A stretch of DNA of 64,000 bases from Saprospiraceae bacterium (GCA_020629035.1 JAHDEC010000004.1:1-64000), one strand, 5' to 3'; shown: positions 54,065-63,323, counted from the stretch's first letter. Numbers and translations are program-made. Notes: generated by a model from the letters alone, not told the origin.

Positions 54065-55771
54065 TTATTTTGAGGGGTTTGTGTAATCTTCGATTTGGTT
54101 GATTATTTTCTCCCAATTAAGTTTTAGGGCTTCTTTACTTTCAATCGATGATGCCGCATAAATGATTAATTCCGATTGTTTAAAAAAGTCTTTTGTTTCT
54201 TCTATAATCGATGCTGGAAGGGATTCCTTTTGAAATAAATCTAAAATTTCTTGGTCTGTTAATTGGACATCTTTACTTCGAAACTTTTGGGTGACATACT
54301 TTCTTAGTTTTATAGAAAGTATTTCTACAAATTGTTTATTAGAGCCTTCTTTTAATTGGGCTATTTCTGCCTCCATTTCTCTAACAATCCTGAGTTTTGC
54401 TTTTTTCTTGCGTTGGACTTGCTGGTCGAAGTATCCTTCGTTTTCTAATTTTCTTCTATATCCAAAAAGACCCAATGCTAAACAAGCTAAAAAACCAAGG
54501 CCTCCAAAATACATGCTTTGATTAAAGCTTGTAATCCTTTCTTTTGTCAGCTTAGTATTCTTTATTATAGGGGCAAATTCTATAGAATCATCTTCTTCTA
54601 CTACTGTCTTATTTTGATTGCTTCCCTGTGCAACATTAAACACCGTAACTCCTTTATTAAGGGTGATGTACTTATTGCTATCTACATCAAAATACGTGAA
54701 TTTAGGCCTTAGTTGATACCTTCCTTTTTTCTTTGGAACTAGGATATACTCATATACTTCTTTGTTTCTTTTAAACGAACCTTTTGTTTCAAGTTGCTCT
54801 TCTGATATAGTGTTTGGGTCATACCATTCGATATCTTCAGGCACATCCCAAATAGGAGCATCTACCATCCTACTATCTCCATTTCCTTCTATATACATTT
54901 TAAAAACAATGGCGTCATCGGTCGTCATTGTTCGTTTATTAGTACTTGCATTCATTTGATATTTACCTACAGCACCTGAAAAGGACTTAGGTGGATTAGG
55001 CGGTAAATCCTGAACCGTAATGATAAACCCCTCAGCTGTTGCGTTTAATCGTTGGTCGATTCTTTTAAAAAATGAATTTGACTGATTATTTGAGATACCC
55101 AAGGTAATATTAGTATTAGGTATTTCATAGGAGCCTACTTGTTGAGGAAAGAGAGCAACTTTTTGTAAATCGCGAGTATAATACTCTACTCCTTCGACCA
55201 CCTCTTTAGTAAATCTATTCCGCTTTTGAAGCTCTTCTACATAGAAGCCTTCATAATCAGATTCATCGACTATGTTAAATTGCTGGACATTTACTCTGGT
55301 GTATAGCTTATAGGTTAACCAGATTTGCTGACCTACATAGGCAGATGTATCCGATGCAATAATTTTAACATAAGCCTGAGCTTGGTCTTTCCCGACGTTT
55401 GCAGCTTTTACAACCTCTATGGTTTGAGGTTTTGTTCGATACGTTTTTCCATTTACCACAGTCACAGCCGGACCAATGGTAAACTTCCCAATATTATTAG
55501 CAAGTACTGAATAGGTATAGGTTTTACTCTGTGTCGTCCGACCGTTTACGATAGACATGCTGCTAGAAGTAGAAGGACCTGTAGCCTTGTTAAAAGACTT
55601 AAAAGGCGGTGGTTCAAATGCCGTTTCTCTTCCATTTAAAATTTGAAAACTTATATCAAAATACGATCCCTGTACAACCTTTTTAGCATCCAGTGAAGCA
55701 GTAAAAGTTACTTGTTGACCAAGCAAAACATTGGCCAATAGCAACATAGATATAGACATCAAATACTTCAC
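54065..55771 (-). CDS. batD: BatD-like oxygen-tolerance protein
   Basis: A 568-residue membrane-anchored periplasmic protein. A signal peptide (SISMLLLANVLLGQQ) is followed by BatD-type beta-sandwich domains (FTASLDAKKVVQGSYFDISF, GPSTSSSMSIVNGRT, IGPAVTVVNGKTYRT). One membrane helix (around residues 425-445, FGGLGFLACLALGLFGYR) precedes a cytoplasmic helical tail with an ATPase-like regulatory look (IVREMEAEIAQLKEGSNKQF). It is the last gene of the MoxR-Bat operon, whose products are thought to act together at the inner membrane in envelope stress or protein maturation. The gene before it encodes a paralogue of its N-terminal domain. Confidence 0.9.
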   Translation of the reverse strand: MKYLMSISMLLLANVLLGQQVTFTASLDAKKVVQGSYFDISFQILNGRETAFEPPPFKSFNKATGPSTSSSMSIVNGRTTQSKTYTYSVLANNIGKFTIGPAVTVVNGKTYRTKPQTIEVVKAANVGKDQAQAYVKIIASDTSAYVGQQIWLTYKLYTRVNVQQFNIVDESDYEGFYVEELQKRNRFTKEVVEGVEYYTRDLQKVALFPQQVGSYEIPNTNITLGISNNQSNSFFKRIDQRLNATAEGFIITVQDLPPNPPKSFSGAVGKYQMNASTNKRTMTTDDAIVFKMYIEGNGDSRMVDAPIWDVPEDIEWYDPNTISEEQLETKGSFKRNKEVYEYILVPKKKGRYQLRPKFTYFDVDSNKYITLNKGVTVFNVAQGSNQNKTVVEEDDSIEFAPIIKNTKLTKERITSFNQSMYFGGLGFLACLALGLFGYRRKLENEGYFDQQVQRKKKAKLRIVREMEAEIAQLKEGSNKQFVEILSIKLRKYVTQKFRSKDVQLTDQEILDLFQKESLPASIIEETKDFFKQSELIIYAASSIESKEALKLNWEKIINQIEDYTNPSK

Positions 55772-56317
55772 CTAAATTTTTTGCAGTTTACGTTTGCCCT
55801 CAGTTTTCTCTTCAGGTATAGTTCTCCTCATATCATCTTTTGGAAAAATCTGATCTAGATCGAAATCAAAAGGAAATTGATCGAAATTAAATTGGAACGA
55901 TTGCATCATAGATTCATTTGGGAGATCGGTAATAATGTTTTCAGGATTAGGATAGACATCCACATTTAATGCCTCGGTTTCTAAACTTAATCCTTCTCCT
56001 TCAAATAAAGCTGGTGGAATGTAAAATGATCCTTCCTTCTGCGGTTTTAAGATATATGTGTAGGATTTAGTCTGTTTGGTTTCTCCATTTATCATGCTGT
56101 ATGAACTGCTAACATTAGGACCCGCTATAATGTCCATTTGTTCAAATATCGGAGCCGTAAACTCACCTTCTATGTTTTGCAATGTAAAATCTACTTTGAT
56201 TACGTTTCCAATTAGTACAGAATCGTTACTTAAACTAACGGTAAACGTCTTTTCTTGGGCTTGTCCTGTCAAGCACCAAAAAGTACAATTTAAGATTAGA
56301 ATAAATATAGTTTTCAC
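55772..56317 (-). CDS. Short BatD-like paralogue (N-terminal domain only)
   Basis: A 181-residue protein with a signal peptide (FILILNCTFWCLTGQAQ). Residues ~22-125 are clearly homologous to the first domain of BatD: GPNVSSSYSMINGETKQTKSYTY aligns with the matching segment there, as do SNDSVLIGNVIKVDFTLQN and GSFYIPPALFEGEG. It then departs into an acidic, Phe-rich stretch (FQFNFDQFPFDFDLDQIF) and a basic end (EKTEGKRKLQKI). There is no membrane anchor. It abuts batD with no intergenic space. It may be a duplicated domain that became a separate partner. Confidence 0.85.
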   Translation of the reverse strand: MKTIFILILNCTFWCLTGQAQEKTFTVSLSNDSVLIGNVIKVDFTLQNIEGEFTAPIFEQMDIIAGPNVSSSYSMINGETKQTKSYTYILKPQKEGSFYIPPALFEGEGLSLETEALNVDVYPNPENIITDLPNESMMQSFQFNFDQFPFDFDLDQIFPKDDMRRTIPEEKTEGKRKLQKI

Positions 56318-56358
56318 TTCAATTAATATTTATGGTTTTAAAATTTACGAATAAAAAG

Positions 56359-57123
56359 CTACCATTCTTTATCGCTTTTCTTTCTATTCGAGTTAAACTT
56401 CTTAAGTTTTTCTTGGACTTTTTGTTCTTCGTTTGCAATGATATCTAATAACTTGATAGCATCTAAACTATCTAAAGCACTTTTATCCAGACGACTCGAA
56501 TCAAGCGCGGTTTCTTCCATATTTTCTTCTGAGAGACTATCTTGAGGACTTTGTTCTTGTTGAGTAGAATCTTGCTGTTCTCCTTCCTGAGGAGGCTGTT
56601 GCTCCTGATTTTCTTGCTGCTCTCCTTCTTCTCCCTCTTCCCCATCCTGCTGCTCATCAGATTGTTGTTGCTGTTGTTGCTGTTGTTGCTGTTCTAACTT
56701 CGCGTGTTTTATACGGGTCAGATTATACTTCGCTTCTATGTTACCAGGATCGGTACGGATCGTTTCTTTATAATAATGGATAGCCTCATCCAGTTTTTGG
56801 TTAAATACATAGGCATTAGCTAAATTATAACTTGCAAGCGAGCGTTCCAGCGAGTTTTCGGCTTTAGAGAGGGCGTTATTAAACTGTTCCGCAGCTTCTT
56901 CAAATCGTTCTTGTTTATAGAGAGCATTTCCCAAATTATAGGCTCCTTTAAACGTGGGACCTGCATTTTCAGCTTTTCTGTATTCTTGTTCCGCCATATC
57001 ATACATTTCCAAGCCATACAACATATCTCCATTTCTAAGGTGATTATGCGTTGTTTGGCTGTGTACCAATGTTGCTTGAATACACAAGATTGACAAAATA
57101 ATAAAGCTTATTTTTCTAATCAT
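56359..57123 (-). CDS. batC: BatC-like TPR protein
   Basis: A 254-residue exported protein. A signal peptide precedes three tetratricopeptide repeats (MLYGLEMYDMAEQEYRKAE, GNALYKQERFEEAAEQF and LDEAIHYYKETIRTDPGNIEA). The C-terminal ~110 residues are low-complexity: a run of ten Gln (56663-56692) and a Glu/Gln/Asp-rich region, then a charged end. The Gln run is encoded by mixed CAA/CAG codons, so it is not a clean microsatellite. TPRs probably dock the Bat VWA proteins. Its ATG overlaps the BatB stop codon (ATGA). Confidence 0.88.
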   Translation of the reverse strand: MIRKISFIILSILCIQATLVHSQTTHNHLRNGDMLYGLEMYDMAEQEYRKAENAGPTFKGAYNLGNALYKQERFEEAAEQFNNALSKAENSLERSLASYNLANAYVFNQKLDEAIHYYKETIRTDPGNIEAKYNLTRIKHAKLEQQQQQQQQQQSDEQQDGEEGEEGEQQENQEQQPPQEGEQQDSTQQEQSPQDSLSEENMEETALDSSRLDKSALDSLDAIKLLDIIANEEQKVQEKLKKFNSNRKKSDKEW

Positions 57124-58136
57124 ACTTGTTCCTTTTTAATTAGAAATCCTAGATGCTTTATAGAAAACAAATAGATAAGTATCAATAAGGATACACCCAA
57201 AAAATACTGGAAATAACTAACATAATCCGTAAAAGATTGTTGCTGTACTTCCCGCTTTTCCATTTTGCTAATGGCTGATTTTATATCGGACAAAATGCTG
57301 TTTCCTTGCGTTAAAAAATACGCATTTCCATTACCAGCATTTGCTAAATTTTCAATCATTTGCTTATTCATAATAGAGGTAACAAGATTACCAGATCGAT
57401 CGTTTAAATATCCTTTTTTCCCATTTTGGGTAACTGGAATATAAGCTCCTTCTGATGTTCCTACTCCAATAGTATAAATGACCATCCCTCTTTCATTAGC
57501 TTTTTGTGCAGCTAAGAGTGCATCAGAATCATGATTTTCTCCATCAGTTATTATGATTAATGCCTTTTGATAAGGAGCCTCTTCTTCAAATAGGTTTGCG
57601 GCTAAATCTATAGCATCAGCTATAGCTGTACCTTGAGTTCCAGCCTGGCTTGGACTCGCACTTTTTGCAAATATCTCAGCTGCAGCATAATCAGAAGTGA
57701 GGGGCATTTGCAGGTAGGCGCTTCCAGCAAAGGAAATTAAGCCGATCCGCTCTCCTTTTAAAGATCTAACTAAACGCTCAGCAAATCGCTTAGAACGTTC
57801 CATTCTATTAGGTAATATGTCTTCAGCTAGCATGCTTTGGGAAATATCCATGGCTATGATTATATCCGAACTTTTAGCTTTTACCCTCTCCATTTTAGTG
57901 CCCCACTGTGGGTTTGCCAAGGCTAAAATCCCAAGTCCAAGAGCTAATGCAAACCACAAAAACAACATCCATTGCCTTCGAGCATCAAAACCCTGAAACA
58001 ATGATTTAAATAGTCCTTGATCTGCTAGCTTTAATAAATCTCGCTTCTTTTTTGTTATAAAAAAGTAAGTGAGCAAAATCATAACTATAATCAAGCCTAA
58101 ATAAAACAAATATGTTATTTCTTCTATTCTAAACAT
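57120..58136 (-). CDS. batB: BatB, VWA-domain membrane protein
   Basis: A 338-residue protein with two N-terminal membrane segments (around residues 8-27 and 55-75) and a von Willebrand A domain. The metal site is intact: DISQS near residue 100, a Thr in GTQGTAIADAI, and ITDGENHDSD. A final membrane helix (YFQYFLGVSLLILIYLF) closes it. VWA domains of this family bind partners through the metal site. It lies 4 bases after batA and overlaps batC by four bases, so the products are probably made together. Confidence 0.93.
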   Translation of the reverse strand: MFRIEEITYLFYLGLIIVMILLTYFFITKKKRDLLKLADQGLFKSLFQGFDARRQWMLFLWFALALGLGILALANPQWGTKMERVKAKSSDIIIAMDISQSMLAEDILPNRMERSKRFAERLVRSLKGERIGLISFAGSAYLQMPLTSDYAAAEIFAKSASPSQAGTQGTAIADAIDLAANLFEEEAPYQKALIIITDGENHDSDALLAAQKANERGMVIYTIGVGTSEGAYIPVTQNGKKGYLNDRSGNLVTSIMNKQMIENLANAGNGNAYFLTQGNSILSDIKSAISKMEKREVQQQSFTDYVSYFQYFLGVSLLILIYLFSIKHLGFLIKKEQV

Positions 58137-58140
58137 GCTA

Positions 58141-59154
58141 TTATGGTAAAGTCCTTAATATAGTGTTTGATAATAACCATCGGCATACTAGAAGTATCAA
58201 TCCAACCATTAGGAAGATTCTATACTTTTCGTTGTATCGTTTAAAGACATTAACTTCTATTTCTGTTTTCTCTAACTCGTCTATGTAATCATAAATTCGT
58301 TCTAACTGGCTCAGGTTTACTGCCCTAAAATATTGGCCACCAGTTGAGCTAGATATTTCATTCATTAATTCTTCATCAATTTGTACGCGGGTCATTCCGT
58401 ACACAAATTGGCCATTGGGTCTTTTACTTATGGGCGCTCTCGCTGTTCCTCTGGTTCCCACACCAATGGTATAAACCTTTACACCTACTTCTTTAGCAAT
58501 TTCAGCTGCTGTGAGTGGTTTTATATAACCCGAATTATTTACTCCATCCGTTAGTAGAATGACAATTTTACTTTTTGAAGGACTTTCTTTGAGTCTATTT
58601 ACTGCTGAGGCTAATCCCATCCCGATGGCTGTTCCATCCTCGAGTAGGCCACATTGCAAACTTTCCAAAAACCCTTTAAGCACCTGATGGTCGGTGGTTA
58701 ATGGACATTGTGTGTAACTTTCTCCGGCAAAAACAGCTAATCCTATTCGATCGTATTTTCTTTTCTCTACAAAATCTGTAGCTACCTTTTTACTTGCCGA
58801 TAATCGATCTGGTGCAAAATCTTGAGCTAACATACTCGATGACAAATCCATCACCATCATTATATCGATTCCTTCTGCTTTTACTTCTTCTTCTTGTAAT
58901 ACTTGCTGCGGTCTCGCTAATGCAATTAACATGGAGGTGAGTCCGATAAAAAACAGCCAGGGCATTAGTTTAGCTAATAAGTTCTTCCAGTTTTTTTGGC
59001 CAGCAAATGCTTCCGTATGTGGGAATTGAATCGATCGAGTAATTTGCTTTTTTTGGCGATAATATCGAACAACGATTAAAGGCACCAATAGCAGAAAAAG
59101 CAAGAGCCATGGATTATGGAATTCGTAATTACTCAGCCAGCTCATCCTTATCAT
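58141..59154 (-). CDS. batA: BatA, VWA-domain membrane protein
   Basis: A 337-residue paralogue of BatB with the same layout: N-terminal membrane segments, a VWA domain with metal site DLSSS (near residue 107), GTAIGMGLASAV and LLTDGVNNSG, and a C-terminal membrane helix (IFLMVGLILLVCRWLL). Met at 59145 (MSWLSNYEF) is an alternative start. Its first 26 bases overlap the end of the upstream gene, which favours either start. Confidence 0.93.
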   Translation of the reverse strand: MIRMSWLSNYEFHNPWLLLFLLLVPLIVVRYYRQKKQITRSIQFPHTEAFAGQKNWKNLLAKLMPWLFFIGLTSMLIALARPQQVLQEEEVKAEGIDIMMVMDLSSSMLAQDFAPDRLSASKKVATDFVEKRKYDRIGLAVFAGESYTQCPLTTDHQVLKGFLESLQCGLLEDGTAIGMGLASAVNRLKESPSKSKIVILLTDGVNNSGYIKPLTAAEIAKEVGVKVYTIGVGTRGTARAPISKRPNGQFVYGMTRVQIDEELMNEISSSTGGQYFRAVNLSQLERIYDYIDELEKTEIEVNVFKRYNEKYRIFLMVGLILLVCRWLLSNTILRTLP

Positions 59155-60154
59155 TTATTGCTTCTGATTCCTTTGTATTGTTTACAAAGTCTTCGGCTGT
59201 GTTTAAAAATTCTTCATGAATCTCATCAGGTGGATCTGCTTTAGCAAATTTTACTAAATCGGCTATTTGTAAGATGTTTTTTAATGGAGGCACATAGTCT
59301 TGATCAAAAGACATCTTTTTTAAATCCTCCATGATTTCTCCTGTTGTGGATTCTAATGCTTGGATATCATATCTGTTTTCTAAATACTCTCTTACAATAA
59401 AGGTTAAACTAGATTGAAACTCTTTAATATCACCTGTTTTCCAAATTTCTGAACTTCGTAATTCGTTTAGTTTTTCTAGTGCTGTTATATGCGATGGGAT
59501 AATAACTTCTGGTTCTACAGGAGCTTGGTAATTACCCATCTTAAGCTTTCTTCTCATGCCAAATAAGATTGCTAATAATACAAGCAGTAAAAAAGCAAGC
59601 GGTATTATCCAATAAAGATGATCTTGCCAGGTTTTAGCTTCCAGTTGTATTGGAGCAATATCATGAATTATTTGAGTAGTATCAAGTGGTGCGCTGTCCA
59701 TGGGAGCATTCACTAAAAGTGTAGGCATTTGACCTTTGAATACTTCTACTTGCTCACCTGTGTTAGTATATATTAGTGGATGAGGAATTTGAAAAACTCC
59801 CATATCCCAAATAGTAAATTTAAATGTTTCAGACCACTCAATTTGTCCAGATGGACCTTTTTTAGGCTCAACTGTAATCCCAAGAGATCTGCTTTCTTCT
59901 ATATTTCTATTTGCCCACTCTAAATCAAGCTTGAAATTTTCTAAATCTTCAAATCCTAAGTTTTCAATCGTATCGATCGATGAGAAATCTATATTTAAAT
60001 CTCGCTGACTTACTGAAATGTTTTTAATGTTTAATGTCAGCTCTAATTCGTCTCCGACCATGACCGAATCGGCTGATAAAATGATGGTGCTCATGATTTG
60101 TCCATTAAGCAACATTGGAAAAAACAAACAACATATGTACACTAAATGCCTCAA
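59129..60154 (-). CDS. Membrane protein of the Bat operon (DUF4381/BatD-like)
   Basis: A 341-residue protein with a signal peptide (VYICCLFFPMLLNGQ), a periplasmic beta-rich domain (residues ~20-175, with LSADSVMVGDELELTLNIKN), one membrane helix (around residues 183-203, LYWIIPLAFLLLVLLAILFG) and a cytoplasmic helical domain with PSHITALEKLNEL and FIVREYLENRYDIQALESTTGEIM. The tail resembles DUF4381 proteins found between DUF58 and BatA genes. It starts directly after the DUF58 stop codon. Its exact role is unknown; position and topology suggest a linker between periplasmic and cytoplasmic parts. Confidence 0.8.
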   Translation of the reverse strand: MRHLVYICCLFFPMLLNGQIMSTIILSADSVMVGDELELTLNIKNISVSQRDLNIDFSSIDTIENLGFEDLENFKLDLEWANRNIEESRSLGITVEPKKGPSGQIEWSETFKFTIWDMGVFQIPHPLIYTNTGEQVEVFKGQMPTLLVNAPMDSAPLDTTQIIHDIAPIQLEAKTWQDHLYWIIPLAFLLLVLLAILFGMRRKLKMGNYQAPVEPEVIIPSHITALEKLNELRSSEIWKTGDIKEFQSSLTFIVREYLENRYDIQALESTTGEIMEDLKKMSFDQDYVPPLKNILQIADLVKFAKADPPDEIHEEFLNTAEDFVNNTKESEAINDKDELAE

Positions 60155-61024
60155 CTATCTACTTCTCGTTTTAAAAAATTTCAATAATAACTTTACGTAG
60201 TCTTCGCCTGTTTTGATACTTAGAATGTCAGCCCTAGTTTTTTTAAACTGTTCGGTAAAATATGTCCGATTAGACTCAAACCATTCATTGTAATTCTTTC
60301 TGAACGATTTACTTGATGTATCAATTAACACCATTTTGCCAGTTTCTGCATCCTTAGTCTGTATTAGACCTATGTTCGGCAATGCTGCTTCTGCTTGATC
60401 ATGGATATGTATACCTATTAAATCATGTTTTCTAGCTGAAATATTTAATGATGCTTCATAATTTGTATCCATAAAATCAGACAATAAAAAGGCAATACTT
60501 CTCTTTTTCTGAATATTATTAAAGTACTCTAAAGCGTTTTTGATATTCGTTTCCGCATGACTTGTTTCATGATACAGGATCTCTCTTATAATCCGCAGGA
60601 TATGCTTCTTCCCTTTTTTAGGTGGGATGTATTTCTCAACTTCATTTGAAAATAAAATTGCACCTACTTTATCATTATTTTGAATAGCTGAAAAGGCAAG
60701 TACGGCGCTCAACTCTGTTATTAATTCACTTTTAGTTTGTGTCCTTGTACCGAATAAAGTGGATTTAGAAATATCGACAATCAGCATTAAAGTAAGTTCT
60801 CTTTCTTCTTCGAACACTTTAATAAATGGATCTCCTGTTCTAGCGGTTACATTCCAATCGATATTTCTAACATCATCACCATACTGATAATCACGTACCT
60901 CAGAAAAAGACATACCTCTTCCTTTAAAAGCACTATTGTACTCTCCAGAAAAAATATGTTTACTCAAGCCCTTTGTCTTGATTTCTATCTGTCGTACTTT
61001 CTTTAGTATTTCGGATGTTTCCAT
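60155..61024 (-). CDS. DUF58-domain protein
   Basis: A 289-residue protein with the DUF58 signature GRGMSFSEVRDYQYGDDVRNIDWNVTA-type segment (residues ~32-58; GDPFIKVFEEERELTLML follows). The C-terminal half is a degenerate VWA fold with DISKS as the metal motif and FLLSDFMD. It is nearly always next to a MoxR ATPase, as here; its ATG overlaps the MoxR stop codon (TAATG). The pair probably transmits ATPase activity to the Bat proteins. Cytoplasmic, no membrane helix. Confidence 0.93.
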   Translation of the reverse strand: METSEILKKVRQIEIKTKGLSKHIFSGEYNSAFKGRGMSFSEVRDYQYGDDVRNIDWNVTARTGDPFIKVFEEERELTLMLIVDISKSTLFGTRTQTKSELITELSAVLAFSAIQNNDKVGAILFSNEVEKYIPPKKGKKHILRIIREILYHETSHAETNIKNALEYFNNIQKKRSIAFLLSDFMDTNYEASLNISARKHDLIGIHIHDQAEAALPNIGLIQTKDAETGKMVLIDTSSKSFRKNYNEWFESNRTYFTEQFKKTRADILSIKTGEDYVKLLLKFFKTRSR

Positions 61025-62025
61025 TAAGGTACTTGAACGTTATTTAGAATTTCCGTGATAATATCTTCTTGGGTAATATTTTCTGCCTCCGCTTCATAAC
61101 TTAAACCAATTCTGTGACGCATAACATCTTTGCAAATGTTTCTGACATCATCTGGGATCACATAGCCTCTTCGATTTATAAATGCATAAGCTTTAGATGC
61201 CTTTGCTAGATTTATACTCGCTCTTGGTGAGGCTCCAAATTCAAGTAAGTTTTTTATTTTTTCTAGGCCTGGAACATTTTGATCTCTAGTGGCAAAAACG
61301 ATATCCAAAATATAGTTTTTGATGTTTTCATCCATATAAACTTTGTCCACCATTTCACGAGCCTTCAAGATTTCTTGAGGACTTATCACCGATTCTACTT
61401 TTTGCTCTGTGGCGCCATTTAATACTCTATCTACAATTACTTTTTCTTCTGCTTTAGTTGGATAGCCAATATTGACCTTCAACATAAATCGATCGATTTG
61501 TGCCTCTGGCAAAGGATAGGTTCCCTCCTGCTCTATAGGGTTTTGGGTGGCTAAGACTAGGAATGGTTCTTCTAACTTGTACGTATCACTTCCTATGGTT
61601 ACTTGTTTTTCTGCCATAGCTTCCAGTAAGGCACTTTGTACCTTTGCCGGTGCTCTATTAATTTCATCCGCTAAGATAAAGTTGGAAAATATGGGACCCT
61701 TACGAACATTAAACTCATTTTTATTCGGGTTATAAACCATTGTTCCTACAATATCAGCTGGAAGCAAATCCGGAGTAAATTGGATTCTTTTAAAACCCGC
61801 ATTTACTGAAGAAGCTAATGTTTTTATGGCCAATGTTTTTGCTAATCCAGGAAGACCTTCTAATAGGACATGACCTTTAGACAATAAGCCTAACAACAAT
61901 CGTTCGATCATATATTCTTGTCCAACTATTATCTCTGCAGTCGAAGCCTTAATTTTGTCTACAAAAGCACTTTCTACTTGGATTTGTTGGTTCAATAACT
62001 CTATATCTATGGATGCTTGCGTCAT
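61024..62025 (-). CDS. MoxR-family AAA+ ATPase
   Basis: A 333-residue chaperone-like ATPase. The Walker A motif GLPGLAKT (residues ~57-64) has the MoxR form; Walker B is FILADEINRAPAKVQSALLEAM, and sensor 1 is LATQNPIEQEGTYPLPEAQIDRF. The C-terminal lid contains GASPRASINLAKASKAYAF. It is the first gene of the operon with DUF58, a DUF4381-like protein, BatA, BatB, BatC, a short BatD paralogue and BatD. Such ATPases help assemble or activate VWA proteins, often in envelope stress responses. Confidence 0.95.
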   Translation of the reverse strand: MTQASIDIELLNQQIQVESAFVDKIKASTAEIIVGQEYMIERLLLGLLSKGHVLLEGLPGLAKTLAIKTLASSVNAGFKRIQFTPDLLPADIVGTMVYNPNKNEFNVRKGPIFSNFILADEINRAPAKVQSALLEAMAEKQVTIGSDTYKLEEPFLVLATQNPIEQEGTYPLPEAQIDRFMLKVNIGYPTKAEEKVIVDRVLNGATEQKVESVISPQEILKAREMVDKVYMDENIKNYILDIVFATRDQNVPGLEKIKNLLEFGASPRASINLAKASKAYAFINRRGYVIPDDVRNICKDVMRHRIGLSYEAEAENITQEDIITEILNNVQVP

Positions 62026-62031
62026 ACTATT

Positions 62032-62039
62032 TAACTTTG
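62032..62039 (+). promoter_or_regulatory. Candidate -7 box of the unknown secreted protein gene
   Basis: TAACTTTG matches TAnnTTTG and lies 39 bases before ATG 62079, in the short divergent gap shared with MoxR. No -33 element at 19-21 bases. Confidence 0.38.
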
Positions 62040-62078
62040 ATGTAACTTGTGTTTTAACGGTACAAAATTTAAAAATTT

Positions 62079-62780
62079 ATGCTAATTCGACAATTCTTTA
62101 AACGCTTTTCGATAAATAATATTCAAAATTCGACACATGTTTTTTTATGCCTTGTTTTGTGCTTTATTTCGAGCCAACATTTATCATCGCAAATTATTGT
62201 ACCTACTGAAACTGTAGAATTAGCTGAGTCTTCCATATTAAATCTAAAGGACCATTATTTAGTTGTCCGACTACAAACTAAAAAAAATGCTCTAGATAAA
62301 CTCGATGAACTTGCGAGCAAAAGTAATAAACCAAACGGTGCATACAGTAAAAAAGCACAGATGATTAGAGAAGATCGAGATTGGGAGAACACGAACATGA
62401 TAAAATCAATAAAAGAACATTACACATTCTCCAAAGTTATTTTTATTCCAGAAGATAAATATGAAGATTTTTTGAATGGACAATCCAATAAAATAGCGAT
62501 GAATGAAAAGTTGGAGTTGGTTGATTTAGAAGAAATGCCTTCATCTTATATTCTGCTCGCCAGAGTGGTTGGTCATCATTATGATTGGATTAGTATGACA
62601 GAGGATGGGATTGCACTAAATGACCCCTTCCCTAGTTATTTTAGATTAAACAACGGCTGGGAGCAATTTATTAAAGGAGTATTTAAACCTAAGGCAAAAA
62701 ATAGTCCAGCAAAGTATGATTCTTTAGCCAAGAAAATATCGGAGAAGATGCAAAAGTATTATACTAATGTTACTTATTAG
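62079..62780 (+). CDS. Secreted protein of unknown function
   Basis: A 233-residue protein with a hydrophobic signal-type segment at residues ~20-38 (HVFLCLVLCFISSQHLSSQ). The mature part begins with an amphipathic strand (HYLVVRLQTKKNALDKLDEL), then charged helices (AQMIREDRDWENTNMIKSIK) and a beta-region with SYILLARVVGHHYDWISM, ending PFPSYFRLNNGWEQFIKG. I do not recognise the family. It is divergent from the MoxR-Bat operon, and its last 11 bases overlap the tail of the converging lipoprotein gene. Confidence 0.7.
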   Translation: MLIRQFFKRFSINNIQNSTHVFLCLVLCFISSQHLSSQIIVPTETVELAESSILNLKDHYLVVRLQTKKNALDKLDELASKSNKPNGAYSKKAQMIREDRDWENTNMIKSIKEHYTFSKVIFIPEDKYEDFLNGQSNKIAMNEKLELVDLEEMPSSYILLARVVGHHYDWISMTEDGIALNDPFPSYFRLNNGWEQFIKGVFKPKAKNSPAKYDSLAKKISEKMQKYYTNVTY

Positions 62781-63069
62781 AAAAAGTGTCAACTGTGCCT
62801 AAAATATGTGCTGGAGTGATGGGTCTAGCTGGTTTATCAGGAATAGTCATGGTGTCGACTAATTGTTCTGAAACCCACAATGCAATCAATGAGTCTACAT
62901 AAATCTCAGCTTCATTTGTTGCCTTACTGAGGCATTTTTCAAGCTCACCACTTCTGTATTTATTTATTTTTTTTTCGAGCTCGACTGCAACTTCAGCATC
63001 GATATCTCTTGGTTCTTCACAGGCCAGAAAAACAAACAACAACAAACAAATAATAATACCTTTTTTCAC
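62770..63069 (-). CDS. Small lipoprotein (second of a tandem pair)
   Basis: A 99-residue lipoprotein, lipobox FLAC (Cys17), with a mature part rich in Glu and Lys: IDAEVAVELEKKINKYRSGELEKCLSKA is followed by EIYVDSLIALWVSEQL and a Pro-rich end (IPDKPARPITPAHI). It overlaps the stop codon of the first lipoprotein by four bases (ATGA). Its size, helical pattern with a mid Cys, and tandem position suggest a paralogue of that protein, although identity is low. Function unknown. Confidence 0.72.
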   Translation of the reverse strand: MKKGIIICLLLFVFLACEEPRDIDAEVAVELEKKINKYRSGELEKCLSKATNEAEIYVDSLIALWVSEQLVDTMTIPDKPARPITPAHILGTVDTFSNK

Positions 63070-63323
63070 TTTTCTAAGATTATTTGGATTTCATCAATTT
63101 GCTTTTGCTTTATAGAATCTATTGCATTTTGAAAATAAGTATCAAAATTCAAATCACATAAACTGTCCATTTCCTTTTTTAATGCAAGTCTTTGAGTAGC
63201 AAATAATGAATCAGTTTTCTTAAACATCGCTCTTTCTGCTTCCAAATCTTCATAGCCACCACAGGAAATAGCTAACAAAACCACAAACAATAAAGATATA
63301 TTCCACTTACTTGTCAAGATCAA
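63066..63323 (-). CDS. Small lipoprotein (first of a tandem pair)
   Basis: An 85-residue lipoprotein, lipobox AISC (Cys20), followed by a charged helix ([18 protein letters not shown]), a Cys in [10 protein letters not shown], and a C-terminal helix ([16 protein letters not shown]). The first 17 bases lie inside the end of lptB, so it is translated from the same mRNA. I do not recognise a family. Position after lptB suggests, but does not show, a role at the outer membrane. Confidence 0.72.
   Translation of the reverse strand: MILTSKWNISLLFVVLLAISCGGYEDLEAERAMFKKTDSLFATQRLALKKEMDSLCDLNFDTYFQNAIDSIKQKQIDEIQIILEK

Noticed and set aside
56663-56692. Phase-variable microsatellite in batC
   Set aside because: Codons are mixed CAA/CAG in-frame triplets; gain or loss would only change the Gln count, so no on/off switching is expected.
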